A stretch of DNA of 64,000 nucleotides from Adiantum capillus-veneris (Eukaryota > Streptophyta > Polypodiopsida > Polypodiales > Pteridaceae). How positions within the stretch are numbered: the stretch's first letter is position 1; each line of letters starts with the position of its first letter. Made by a program: the position numbers and the translations under genes. The stretch covers positions 138,284,529 through 138,348,528 of the forward strand of contig CM043964.1 in NCBI GenBank assembly GCA_014529385.2, in the 5' to 3' direction. Under the pieces are notes generated by a model, which had not been told where the DNA came from, searched no databases, and saw only the letters and a list, made by a program, of their open reading frames with translations. Positions 54,884 to 64,000 of this stretch are shown here, in pieces.

Positions 54884-55915
54884 ATTGGTAGCACCATTGG
54901 AGCTCAGCGGGGAAGCAGGCAGAGAAGCAGCAAAAAATGCAGCATGTTTTTTGCAGATCTGTTTTGGCCTACCAAAATGTTTTCATTCAAACCAATTCCC
55001 GTGATTCTTGACCGGATTTTGTCCTCTTGAACTTTGCAGAAGAACATTTTCTCAAAATCCTCACCAATTTTGAGATATGTCACTCAGACTGCCTGCACGT
55101 CTAGGGTACACAGGTGCAGATTTTTACAGATCTGTTTTGACCTGTAAAAACAGCTTCTTTCAAGTCTATTCCTTCCATCCCCAACCGTTTTCGCGTGGTC
55201 TACAACTTTGCATAAGGAAATTTCTGCAAATTTTTCACAGTTTGAAAGATATTTAGTTCAGACAGCAGGGTGGTCTACCCTCGTCGATTCTTCTGCGTAC
55301 ATGTTTTCATTGCAGACTCTTTCTGCAATGTCTGTCACATGCATATTTGATGTAAGGTCTTGAGGGTCTGTTATATCAGACAAACCGCCGCAGCGGTTAC
55401 AGAAAAGGGTTTCTGTGCTTGATGTAAGATCTTATGCGGTTTATGTATTGTGATGGAAATATGCAAAGCCTATTGTTGAGGGTCGTAGTGAGGTTTTATT
55501 GAGCTGGGGAATTCTCAAATGTGGAGATCCTTTTGGTGATACAGGTTTTGGAGCGAGCCCCCGACATCCCCATAGTTTCGGCATCGACATAGGATGTATG
55601 TTTATGCGGTTAGTGCAGTATTGGTGTGCATCTGCTGACCCGCCATTGTTGGCATTGTTGTCATCTTTATGCGTATGCCTTTGACAGTTTTCAGTTCGTC
55701 AGAGACACTCTTATAGAGTTGGAGACATTGACAGTGATAGTTCTTTGAGATTTTATCTTGCCAGTTTATCCACTTTGATCAGCATTTCAGTCATTGTACA
55801 CATTTGTTTTGGGTTCAGAAGTCAGTTTTGCAGGGGATACTCGGTCAAAATTTTCCAGGTTTTCTATCATATTCTTTAGTGGAGCGGATCTATCACTTTT
55901 GTTCCTTGTCGAGTG
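54884..55915 (+). other. copia leader with diverged tandem repeat
   Basis: A leader of about 1.0 kb before gag. Two diverged units of about 174 bp start CAGATCTGTTTTG at 54954 and 55128 and end near TTCAGAC or CTCAGAC. No ORF of note. Confidence 0.6.
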
Positions 55916-56680
55916 ATGACTTCACTATCGGAGAACTCTTTGTTCAACATTGAGAAGTTGGATGGCACTAACTTCCCATTTTGGAAGGAACAAATTTACA
56001 ATGTCTTAGTACAGAAGAAGCAGATCCGGCCGATAAAGATGAAGGGGATAAAGATGAAGGGGATAAAGCCTGAGGATATGGATGAGTATGACTGGGAGGA
56101 GTTGGATGAGCTTGCCAAGTCCACCATCATGCTGACTTTGTCAAAGAATGTGTACTTCAATGTGAACATGGCAAAGACTAGTTATGAGCTGTGGAAGAAG
56201 TTATGTGACTTGTATGAGAAGCAAAGTGCAGCATCACAGGTTTATTGGCTGAAAAAGTTAGTTGATTTGAAGATGGATGAGGGCACACCCATGTGCAACC
56301 ATCTCAATGAGTTCAACACAATTTTCAGTCAGCTTTCTGCGTAGGGAGTCAATTTTGACAATTCGGTCAAAGCAATGTTCTTGCTAGTTACGTTGCCAGA
56401 AATTTGGGATACTTTTCGCACAGCCATAAGTAACTCAGCACCTCCTGATGGTTTAACATGTGCTGATGTTGAGGGCAGTTTGCTTACTGAAGAAGTTAGC
56501 AGGAAGAATCTTGATACTTCTTGTGGTACTAGCAATGCTCTCATTGTTCATGGTCGATCACAAGAAAAGGGCAAGCAGAATCAGAGAGGAAAATCTCGTA
56601 GTAAATCACGTGGCCGAAAAGACATTGAGTGCTATCATTATCACAAAAAGGGTCATATGAAGAAAGATTGTCGAAAGTGA
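55916..56680 (+). pseudogene. copia gag
   Basis: Starts at the ATG at 55916 (MTSLSENSLFNIEKLDG), preceded by a leader without good ATG context. The gag fold of copia elements is clear: LDGTNFPFWKEQIYNVL, ELWKKLCDLYEKQSA and YWLKKLVDLKMDEG. A TAG at 56342 interrupts it, CAG being the likely ancestor. The zinc knuckle reads CYHYHKKGHMKKDC, with Tyr instead of the second Cys. A doubled KMKGIKMKGIK near 56030 comes from a 15-bp tandem duplication. TGA at 56678 cuts it from the protease. Confidence 0.88.
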
Positions 56681-57763
56681 AAACAACAGAAAGGTAAAGA
56701 CAAGAAGTCGAAAGAAGGCAAGATTAAGGAAAGCAGTATAAAGATTGAAGAGATCAACAATGTTTTTGTTGAAGATTCTGATGGAGATATTTATCTCACA
56801 TCTGCCATGGATTCAGCATTTTTGGTTGCCACTGATGACTATGCTTTACAGGATTGGGTTATTGACTCAGGTGCATCGTTTCATGTGACTCCTCACAGAG
56901 AGTGGTTCAGTACATATGATGCAGTCCGTAAAGGTCGTGTTTGTCTTGGCAATGATTTTGCTTGCGACATAGTTGGTGTCGGCAATGTGCAGCTGAAATT
57001 TCAAAATGGTTCTTCATTCATGCTCAAGAATGTGAGACATGTGCAGAAGCTTACCAAAAGCTTGATTAGTATAGGACAATTGGATGACGCAGGATATTAC
57101 TGCACATTTGGTGATAGCTCGTGGAAGATCACCAAAGGTTCTTTAGTAGTAGCACATGGTTCAAAGTCTAGGACTTTGTACATGCTACATGTATCCAATG
57201 TTAAAAACCATGTAATTTGTGTAACTGAGCAGCCAAGTGTTTCTTTGTGGCATCACCGGTTAGGACATATGTCTCAAAAGGGAATGAAAATCTTATCTCG
57301 TTTTCGTTACGTGCCTGGCTTCAATTTCCTTAACTTTTCAATTTGTGAGCATTGTCTTTATGGTAAACAAACACAGTCACCACACAAAAGGGGAAGCACT
57401 CGGAAAAGTGAGCCATTAGAGTTAGTGCATAGTGATGTCTGTGGACATATGCCTAACGTATCCATGGGAGGTTCATTATACTTTGTTACATTCATTGATG
57501 ACTTCTCAAGGAAAGTGTGGGTATATCCTCTCAGGAAGAAGGATGAAGTTCTTTCAAAATTTCAGAATTTTGTGGCATTAGTGGAGAATCAGCCTGGCAA
57601 GAAAGTAAAGTGTTTGAGGTCAGACAATGGTGGTGAGTATGTCACTAAAGCCTTTCAAAATTTTTGTGATTCCAAAGGCATAAAAAGAGAGCTGACTGCT
57701 CCATATAACCCTCCACAAAATGATGTAGCTGAGAGGATGAACCGTACAAGAGAAGTTACGTAG
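56681..57763 (+). pseudogene. copia protease, GAG-pre-integrase and integrase
   Basis: In the same frame as gag: protease active site WVIDSGASFHVTP (near 56860), then the pre-integrase zinc domain with LWHHRLGHMS and CEHCLYGKQ (57247-57370). The integrase core has the catalytic residues in VHSDVCGHM, LRSDNGGEY and VAERMNR. NPPQNDVAERMNR replaces the usual PQQNGVAERMNR. A deletion near 57750 shifts the frame; the following KLRSMLSNAELPNGFWAEAL lies in the next frame to about 57907. Confidence 0.9.
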
Positions 57764-59043
57764 CATGTTGTCTAATGCAGAGTTACCTAATGGATTTTGG
57801 GCGGAAGCGTTAGCAACTGCTGTCCATCTTATTCATAGATCTCAGAAGGTACCTGAAGAGCTTTGGTTTGGGAAGCCCCCTTCTTACAAGCATCTTAGAG
57901 TCTTTGGCTGAAGCGTATTGCCATGTTCCAAAGGAGTTTCGAAGTAAGTTGGCTCCTAAGTCAAAGAAATGCATATTTCTTGGCTATGGCAATCCTGGCG
58001 AGATGGGATTTCGGTTATGGGATCCTGAAGCTAAAAAGATAGTTCGTAGCAATGATGTATACTTCAATGAAGAAAAGATGCATAAGAAGCCTGTGCATAC
58101 AGTGGAGGTCAGGAGAGTTATCTTCCAAGAAGATGGAATTGTCCACAATAGGGCTGAAGTGCCTATTGTCAGACAACAAGTGCAAAATCCTCCTGTAGTA
58201 CAAGATGTTGCTGAGGGACAACCGGCTCAAGCAGTTATTAGAAGGTCTACAAGAGTTTCAAGGCCTCCTGATAGATTTACTCCCTTATTGGACTACATTA
58301 TGTTGACAAATTGTGGAGAGCCTTCCTGCTATAAGGAAGCCATGTCAATGGATGACAAGGCAAAGTGGGAGAAAGCTATGCAATCAGAAATGGACTCGCT
58401 GCATAAGAATCAAACTTGGAAGTTGGTTCGGTTGCCTAAAGGTAATAAGGCATTACCATGCAAATGGGTGTACAAGCAGAAAATTACACCTCATGATAAT
58501 AAACCCAAGTACAAGGCATCACTTGTTGCTAAAGGATTTAAGCAGCAGCAGGGTATTGACTTTGATGAGATCTTTTCTCCGGTTGTCAAGATGAGTACTC
58601 CTCGGTGTGTACTTGCATTGGTTGCTAAAGACGACATGGAACTTGACCAGATGGATGTCAAGACAGCGTTCTTGCATGGTGATCTTCAAGAAGAAGTTTA
58701 TATGCAGCAGCCAGAAGGTTTTGTTGAGAAGGGCAATGAAGACTTGGTGTGTCAATTCGAAAAGACTCTTTGCGGTCTAAAACAGTCATCAAGGGAGTGG
58801 TATCGTAAATTCTACTCGTTCATGCTCTCTCAAGGCTACAAACGTAGCAATATGGACCATTGCCTCTACACTAAGCGAGCTAAAAATGGTAGTTTGCTGA
58901 TTTTGGTCCTTTATGTGGATGATATGTTAATTGTCGGGAAATGCAGAGATGAGATTTCAGCTTTGAAGTCAGAGTTACATGCAAACTTTGAAATGAAAGA
59001 CATGGGTGAAGCAATCCATATCCTTGGCATGCGCATTAAGTGA
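57764..59043 (+). pseudogene. copia integrase end and reverse transcriptase
   Basis: After a second frameshift (at FGCEAYC near 57908) one frame reads the integrase C-terminus (PKSKKCIFLGYG, GFRLWDPEAKK) and the RT: WEKAMQSEMDSLHKNQTWKL, CKWVYKQKI, FDEIFSPVVKMSTPR and MDVKTAFLHGDLQEEVYM. The active site is LYVDDMLIVG with both Asp present. Ends in TGA at 59041, where CGA would continue into the connection domain. Confidence 0.92.
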
Positions 59044-59871
59044 GACAGATGTAAGAAATTGGTCTATTTGTCTCAATCTAAGTACATTGCTAAAGTGCTC
59101 AAGCGTTTCAATATGGAGACGGGAAAGAAATTGAGTACTCCATTGCCTCCATATGTGAAACTTTCTAAAAATGATTGCCCTAAGTCTGAAGAGGAAAAGG
59201 CTGAAATGGCAAAAGTGCCTTATTCATCTGCAGTTGGAAGTTTGATGTATGCTATGATTGCTACACGTCCTGATATTGCTTTTGCAGTGGGAGTTGTTAG
59301 CAGATATATGTCAAATCCAGGCAAGAAACATTGGGAGGCAGTAAAAGGGGTTATGTGATATTTGAATGGTACAAAAGACATGTGCATTTTCTTTGGAAGA
59401 AAGGAAGCATGTGTCATTGGTTACACGGATGCAAATTATGCAGGAGACTTGGACAAGAGAAGGTCCACTTCAGGCTATGTTTTTGAATTCACTGGAGGTG
59501 CAGTTTCATGGCGATCTCGTTTGCAAGATTGTGTTACCTTGTCTACTGTAGAGGCTGAATATGTTGCAACTTCAGAAGCTTGCAAGGAAGCTATATGGCT
59601 TGGTTGGCTGCTGGGAGACTTGGGAATCAATGTTGAGATGCATGTGTTACATTGTGATAGCCAAAGTGCTATACAATTGGCAAAGAATCCAATGTTCCAT
59701 GCAAAGACAAAGCATGTGGATGTGAAGTATCACTTCATTCGTGAGGTGCTTGAGGACAAGTGATTGCAGCTTGCCAAAATTCACACCACTGAGAATCATG
59801 TTGATCTTCTTACAAAGGTCTTACCTTCAGAGCGGTTTGCACATTGTCGGGCACTCATGGGCGTTGGGTAG
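59044..59871 (+). pseudogene. copia RNase H
   Basis: The same frame continues past TGA codons at 59041, 59356 and 59761, each one transition from CGA. Motifs: LSTPLPPYVKLSK, YSSAVGSLMYAMIATRPDI, YTDANYAGDLDKRRSTSGY, TLSTVEAEYVATSEACKEA, LHCDSQSAIQLAKNP and KTKHVDVKYHFIRE. The true end is TAG at 59869 after HVDLLTKVLPSERFAHCR. Confidence 0.9.
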
Positions 59872-59946
59872 ATAATCATGGTCATTGTCTACCTGTATTG
59901 TATATATATATACATTATCACCCTAGCTTAAAGGCACATTGTCCTT

Positions 59947-59958
59947 TAAGTGGGAGGT
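59947..59958 (+). promoter_or_regulatory. copia polypurine tract
   Basis: AAGTGGGAGGT directly before the 3' LTR, the site where second-strand DNA synthesis starts. Confidence 0.75.
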
Positions 59959-60161
59959 TGCTGGGGTGGTAAAGCCCAATGTGCCGCACCTGAGTGTTGG
60001 GCGGCCGGAGACTAACCGGGAACTAACACTGACCATTCATTCTATACAAAATAATAAGGACTCATAACCCTAACACTATTGTTTTTGGAGTCCACCCAAA
60101 CCTGTGTCTCCTCTCTTCTCCATTTCTACACACACACACACGCTCTCGCACGCACTCTTCA
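59959..60161 (+). repeat. copia 3' LTR
   Basis: 203 bp, begins TGCTGGGG (other LTR TGTTGGGG), ends CTCTTCA, followed by GTCGC. Confidence 0.93.
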
Positions 60162-63100
60162 GTCGCATTAGATTCATCGCCTTCAAAGTATTGTCCCAAC
60201 TTATTAATAGGTATTTCAATAATAGAGTTCTCATCTAGTTTGGGTTGTGGATCTAAGTGTTCCTTCTGTATTGGCACCTCCCTAGCTCCATCCATCTATG
60301 CAAATTGTGGTAGTCCAACTTTCAATTCTCCATTGAGGAAAGCTCAAAGAGCTAAGAATAGTTCGGGGTCTCCATATAGTTTGGATATGATGGTGGTTCT
60401 AACTTCTAAAGCCATGAAATCCATCAATTTGGCAATATTTAATGGCACTTTTTGGGCTTCATTCCCTTGACATGGGGAAGATGGGATCTCCATTTCTTTG
60501 ATAGGATCAGGTAATCCCTCTGTAAACATTCTCTCCAACAAAAAGGGAGTACGTCCACTTTCAAATGACTTGAAGTCACTTTCTTCTTGGATGACACTAG
60601 GTGTGGCTAGTGGTCTATGGACTTTGTGAGGTGATTTTGCATAGGGAACACTGTGTCGATAATCTAGATCTGCCTAGGTGCTGGCTCTAGATCCCTTTGG
60701 GTCTCTTCTACCAAATCCATTAATTGCTTGATTTGCTCGATCCCCTCTGTAGGGTTTGGGTAAGTTCTTATGTTTTTCTTGGGTCTTGGCCATTGTGGCT
60801 CATGGACGATATTCCTTGTTTTTTTCTTTTCTAATGGTCGTTTTAGTCTCCATGGTCTCACTTGAATCAGAATCCTCTTCAGTGTCATTCATATATACAG
60901 GGTCATCACCATTCCCTATGTTGGTCTTTGAACTGGGGTCTGATTTTGCTGCTTTTTGTGATCTCTTTCTTTGTGTTTTCTTCTTCTTCTGAGATTGGGC
61001 AATTGATGTTGTTTCTCTTTCTTCAAGAATATAATTTTGGTTTTGGAGCATCCATTGTGTGAGTACATTTGTTGGTACCACATACGTACTTTGTGATGGC
61101 TCTTCAGTAACCTCAATTAAGTTCAATGGCGTGATCTTTGGCACGTTCGGATTATTTGAATATTGGGCAATCAAATGATCTATGCCACATCGATTACACA
61201 TGAGTATTGACATTGTAATTGTGCTCACTTGATTGGTTTGCATTAGTGTGGCATTCTTTTGTAGTCTAATGGGACACTCGCGTACACAATGTGAACCCCC
61301 ACACTCGTAGCATGGAAGAGGTGGTCTCTTGGCAATGAAATTGATATTTTGGCCTTTTTTCGCAAGAGCAGCTACTTGATAGACAGGTTTGACTTGTCCC
61401 CAATAGTCCTCCATGTAGTATTGTGGACTTTCTTCAAGTGCATCAATCCCATAGGCAATATTAGGGTCTAATTCTTCTTCACAGCCTTCCAAATAAGAAA
61501 TAGATGACTCACAACCCACTTGATTTGCAGAAGTGATTCTCGGATGAGGGAGTTGCAATCATAGCATTGGAGGTGGTAATGGTGTTATTTGCACAACATT
61601 TTGGGCCCTAGGGACCATGTGTTGTGATGGTTGTTCAAGAAGTGGGGTTGGCATCAATGCAGACACTCGAGGTGTGTTCGTCCATGCTAAGGTTTTTCTA
61701 TTGGCCATTGCACGTTTAAATACTATGCAATCCTTGGTTTGATGACCATACCTCCCACATGCATTGCAATTCGTATTAAATTTTACTCTAAACGTAGAGC
61801 ATTCACTAGTACTATGTGGACCATAGCAAACTGAGCGCCATTGTTGCTCCCTTCTTGGATACGTATGATTGTCTAAAGTCATCTCAGGTATCTTTAGTTC
61901 TTTAGCAATAGGATTTATGGTCATTGGCTCATGGCCCAATGCTTGAGAGCTAGTAGATTTAGGCTCAACAGACACTCTTTCTCCTTGAATCATTAAGTTG
62001 TCCTCCAATTGGATCGCATTGGTGGTGACTGCTTTCCAAGTGGTGATTCCTCTAATGACTAGGCCATTGTAGATATCCTCATTTAGTAGTCTCCTAATGA
62101 ATCTATCAAACACTTGGTTATTATTAAAGTGCTCATTTGGATCATAACAAGAATTCAAATGCTTCAAGCGACTAATAAAGTCTCTCACGGACTCTCCTTC
62201 CTCTCGTTGGGCTTTTTGAAGCTAAGATGCTACACCCCAAAGTACTCTTTCTCGTATGTACTCTTTCAAGAACGATCTCCTAAGAGTAGGGTAAATTGTT
62301 TTTTCTTCAACCCTTAGGGTTCTATACCAATCCCCAGCCTGTCCACTCAAGGTCAGGCTTAAAGCATTACTCTTATGCAGGTCATTGTGTTCTCCTAGGG
62401 AATCGCATATATCAAATACTTTGATATGCTTCCTCACATCCCCGTCTCCACTAAATTTTTGTGTGAGATTGGCTATTTGTACTACCTTACCTCTAGGCTC
62501 TCTATCATGCGTGTTATGCATATTCTTAGCAGTAGATCAATTGATAGCTTGAGCAAATGTTGCCAAGTCGCCCAAGTGAGCAGGCATATTGGGGACATGT
62601 TCTTTTGGGACTGCATGTGGAATGGGGGTTGGCATTGGGTTTGACGTATAGGAAGCCCTTGGATTCCAAGTTGGGTAGAATGTTGTGCCATGTGGTGGCC
62701 CAAAATTCATATGTGTGGCCCTAGGCATAGCAGACGTGGGATGTGACATGCTAATGCTAGTTGATATGGTCTCATTGAAATAGGGGTTTGGATGTTGTGT
62801 TCGTGGAGCATAATTTGTTGAAACAATGGGAGGGGTAGAAGCTACATGAGCATGAGGACCCATAGGTACGTATGACTGATACACACTTGTAGGTACTGTT
62901 GTAGGCATTGGGCCACCATGTAATAGCGCTTTACTAATAAATGAGGTCCATGGCGTGTTTTTTGGCATGCCCATCACTGAGGTAGGCATGGTAGCCGTTG
63001 TATTATCAAGAGGAAGATGAACTAAACTTGGAAAGGTAAAGCTATCACTTGTGGGCTCAGATTGTACTGAGACCCCTGCCAAAACAACATATGGAGGATC

Positions 63101-63922
63101 CATCGGGCTTACCTAGGGAGTCTCCATTTAAGATAAAGCTAGTTGCTTAGCCTTCCCTATATCCAAGAATCTCATGAGACCCATTGAAGGCATGTGGATC
63201 CCTTTGTTCTACCGCTCCAGCTCTATAACCCTATGGATGACATCACAAACTCTTTGTTGTTGCTCCTCTACAATAGTAGCACCCGATGTGGATTGTAAGA
63301 CATCTAACCAACCCATATGATAGGTGTGACCTTTGTATAGGTTGGTTAAAGTCTCCGTTCGTAGTTCATACTCCCAGTTTTCATTTAGAAACGTTCCATC
63401 TAGGATTCATGTGCTAGGGGTGTCCTTTGAACTGATTGCAATGTGGCTTTCAATGGGTTGACCCTTAGTGGTTGCTAAGTCAGGAGCACTTGATTGCTCG
63501 GCTAGCATGGATATTGACATAGGGGCATTTGCCTTTAGATCTCTCTATTTCTCTACCTTGTGTAGGCTCTCAATTTTCTTTTCACTAGCTACAATGATAT
63601 ATTACTCAACCTCTTGCACTTCGACAAGGCTTCTATCAACAGGTAATATAACCTCGGAGGGGAATAGCTCTAAAGAGTCAAGGGGTGCAGTGAATGGAGT
63701 ATTCACATGCACACTGTCCAGGAGCATGGTATCTACATTGGTCATGAATGGTGAATTTACTTCCCCATCCCCTTCATTTACATCGCTAGCTCCATGTTCG
63801 GAGCGAGTGTCTCTACTCAAAGTCTCTTTCAAGCGGCTAAACATGCTCGGCCCGGATCGTGGACCCATGGCATGCATATCATGGCTTGAACTATTGGGAT
63901 TGGACATCAGGTAACCTTCCAT
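60162..63922 (-). pseudogene. second gypsy gag
   Basis: One reading frame from 63922 (MEGYLMSNPN) down to the copia insertion, cut by stops at 63602, 62537, 62222 and 61559 and by a temporary frame change at about 60850-60545. After a long Pro/Thr-rich N-terminal part (63103-62700) comes the retrotransposon gag domain: LTQKFSGDGDVRKHIKVFD, LSGQAGDWYRTL, RRSFLKEYI and ESVRDFISRLKHL. Then CCHC-like knuckles: CNACGRYGHQTKDC and CYECGGSHCVREC, with degenerate CYGPHSTSEC and CNRCGIDHLIAQY. The N-terminal part is unusually long (about 450 residues before the gag domain). It ends in phase with the protease at 54658 across the copia target site. Confidence 0.8.
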
Positions 63923-64000
63923 GACATTGTAGCTAGAGGAAGAGTCACTTAATGCAATATGTGGGTCCTGAGTGGTACTACCTTGGGTTTTTGCTAAGGG
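63923..64000. other. right edge, upstream of second gypsy gag
   Basis: On the reverse strand this is the leader side of the element. No LTR end or primer site lies within these 78 bases, so the 5' LTR is outside the window. Confidence 0.5.

Larger units (their letters stand above)
54659..60161 (+). mobile_element. Ty1-copia retrotransposon, both LTRs
   Basis: LTRs of 205 bp (54659-54863) and 203 bp (59959-60161) begin TG and end CTCTTCA. Flanks are GTCGT (54654-54658) and GTCGC (60162-60166), a 5-bp duplication with one change. Order gag-protease-integrase-RT-RNase H marks copia. Protein motifs are of the Tnt1/Tork kind. It is broken by five in-frame stops (56342, 56678, 59041, 59356, 59761) and two frameshifts (about 57750 and 57908). 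By hand the LTRs differ at about 14 positions (7%), so the insertion is older than the gypsy at 33744. It sits inside the gag-protease region of the second gypsy in opposite orientation. Confidence 0.93.
49017..63922 (-). mobile_element. second Ty3-gypsy element, incomplete at right edge
   Basis: Reading down the reverse strand: gag (63922-60162), protease (54658-54275), linker, RT (53458-52400), RNase H (52357-51782), integrase (51670-50360) and an in-frame extension with a second retropepsin-like domain ending at 49288. The order marks gypsy. The 5' LTR lies beyond the window. Three later elements interrupt it: a copia at 54659-60161 and small inverted-repeat elements at 50820-51037 and 49409-49655. 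Stops, frameshifts and lost catalytic residues make it inactive. Its protein sequence is clearly different from the gypsy at 33744, so it is another family. Confidence 0.85.

Overview
This is repeat-dominated nuclear DNA from a land plant with a large genome. Every recognisable coding unit is a transposon or a decayed gene. Evidence: plant-type Ty1-copia and Ty3-gypsy elements, L1-type LINE tails ending in a zf-RVT-like zinc finger, small inverted-repeat elements with 8-bp target duplications, long (CT)n/(GA)n tracts, and short GT-AG introns. A fern or another non-flowering lineage is possible, but the window alone cannot settle it. I see no intact host gene, no tRNA or rRNA, no organelle insert and nothing bacterial.

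Layout. 1-1957: 3' part of a LINE. 2131-3434: polypyrimidine tracts and a small inverted-repeat element. 3517-6446: a decayed multi-exon gene (+) with a possible ParB-like motif and an AT-hook. 7948-10375: a decayed gene of unknown family (-), preceded by a tRNA-primer-like site. 10767-11889: 3' end of a copia element with one LTR. 13021-15395: a (-) remnant with two retropepsin-like segments and no reverse transcriptase. 15.4-32.7 kb: gene-poor sequence with microsatellites, tandem duplications and a cluster of hairpins, one with a perfect 61-bp stem. 32763-33677: a second copy of the first LINE, with a 12-bp target duplication.

33744-47195 is a complete but dead gypsy element (-), with 392/389-bp LTRs and a 5-bp duplication. 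Its RT is split by a non-coding LTR element at 37844-43248 (142-bp LTRs, 5-bp duplication, tRNA-Met-type primer site). Its integrase frame runs on into a long coiled-coil extension. 49288 to beyond 63922 is a second gypsy (-). Its integrase frame runs on into a second retropepsin-like domain. It is broken by a copia element (54659-60161, +) and by two related small inverted-repeat elements (49409-49655 and 50820-51037).

How it fits together: the right half is a stack of retroelements inside retroelements. They are decayed mainly by changes that look like C-to-T at plant methylation contexts (CAG to TAG, CGA to TGA). The most original signals are the two different C-terminal extensions fused in frame to gypsy integrases, the two decayed genes of unknown family in the first 10.4 kb, the non-coding element with 142-bp LTRs, and the hairpin cluster.
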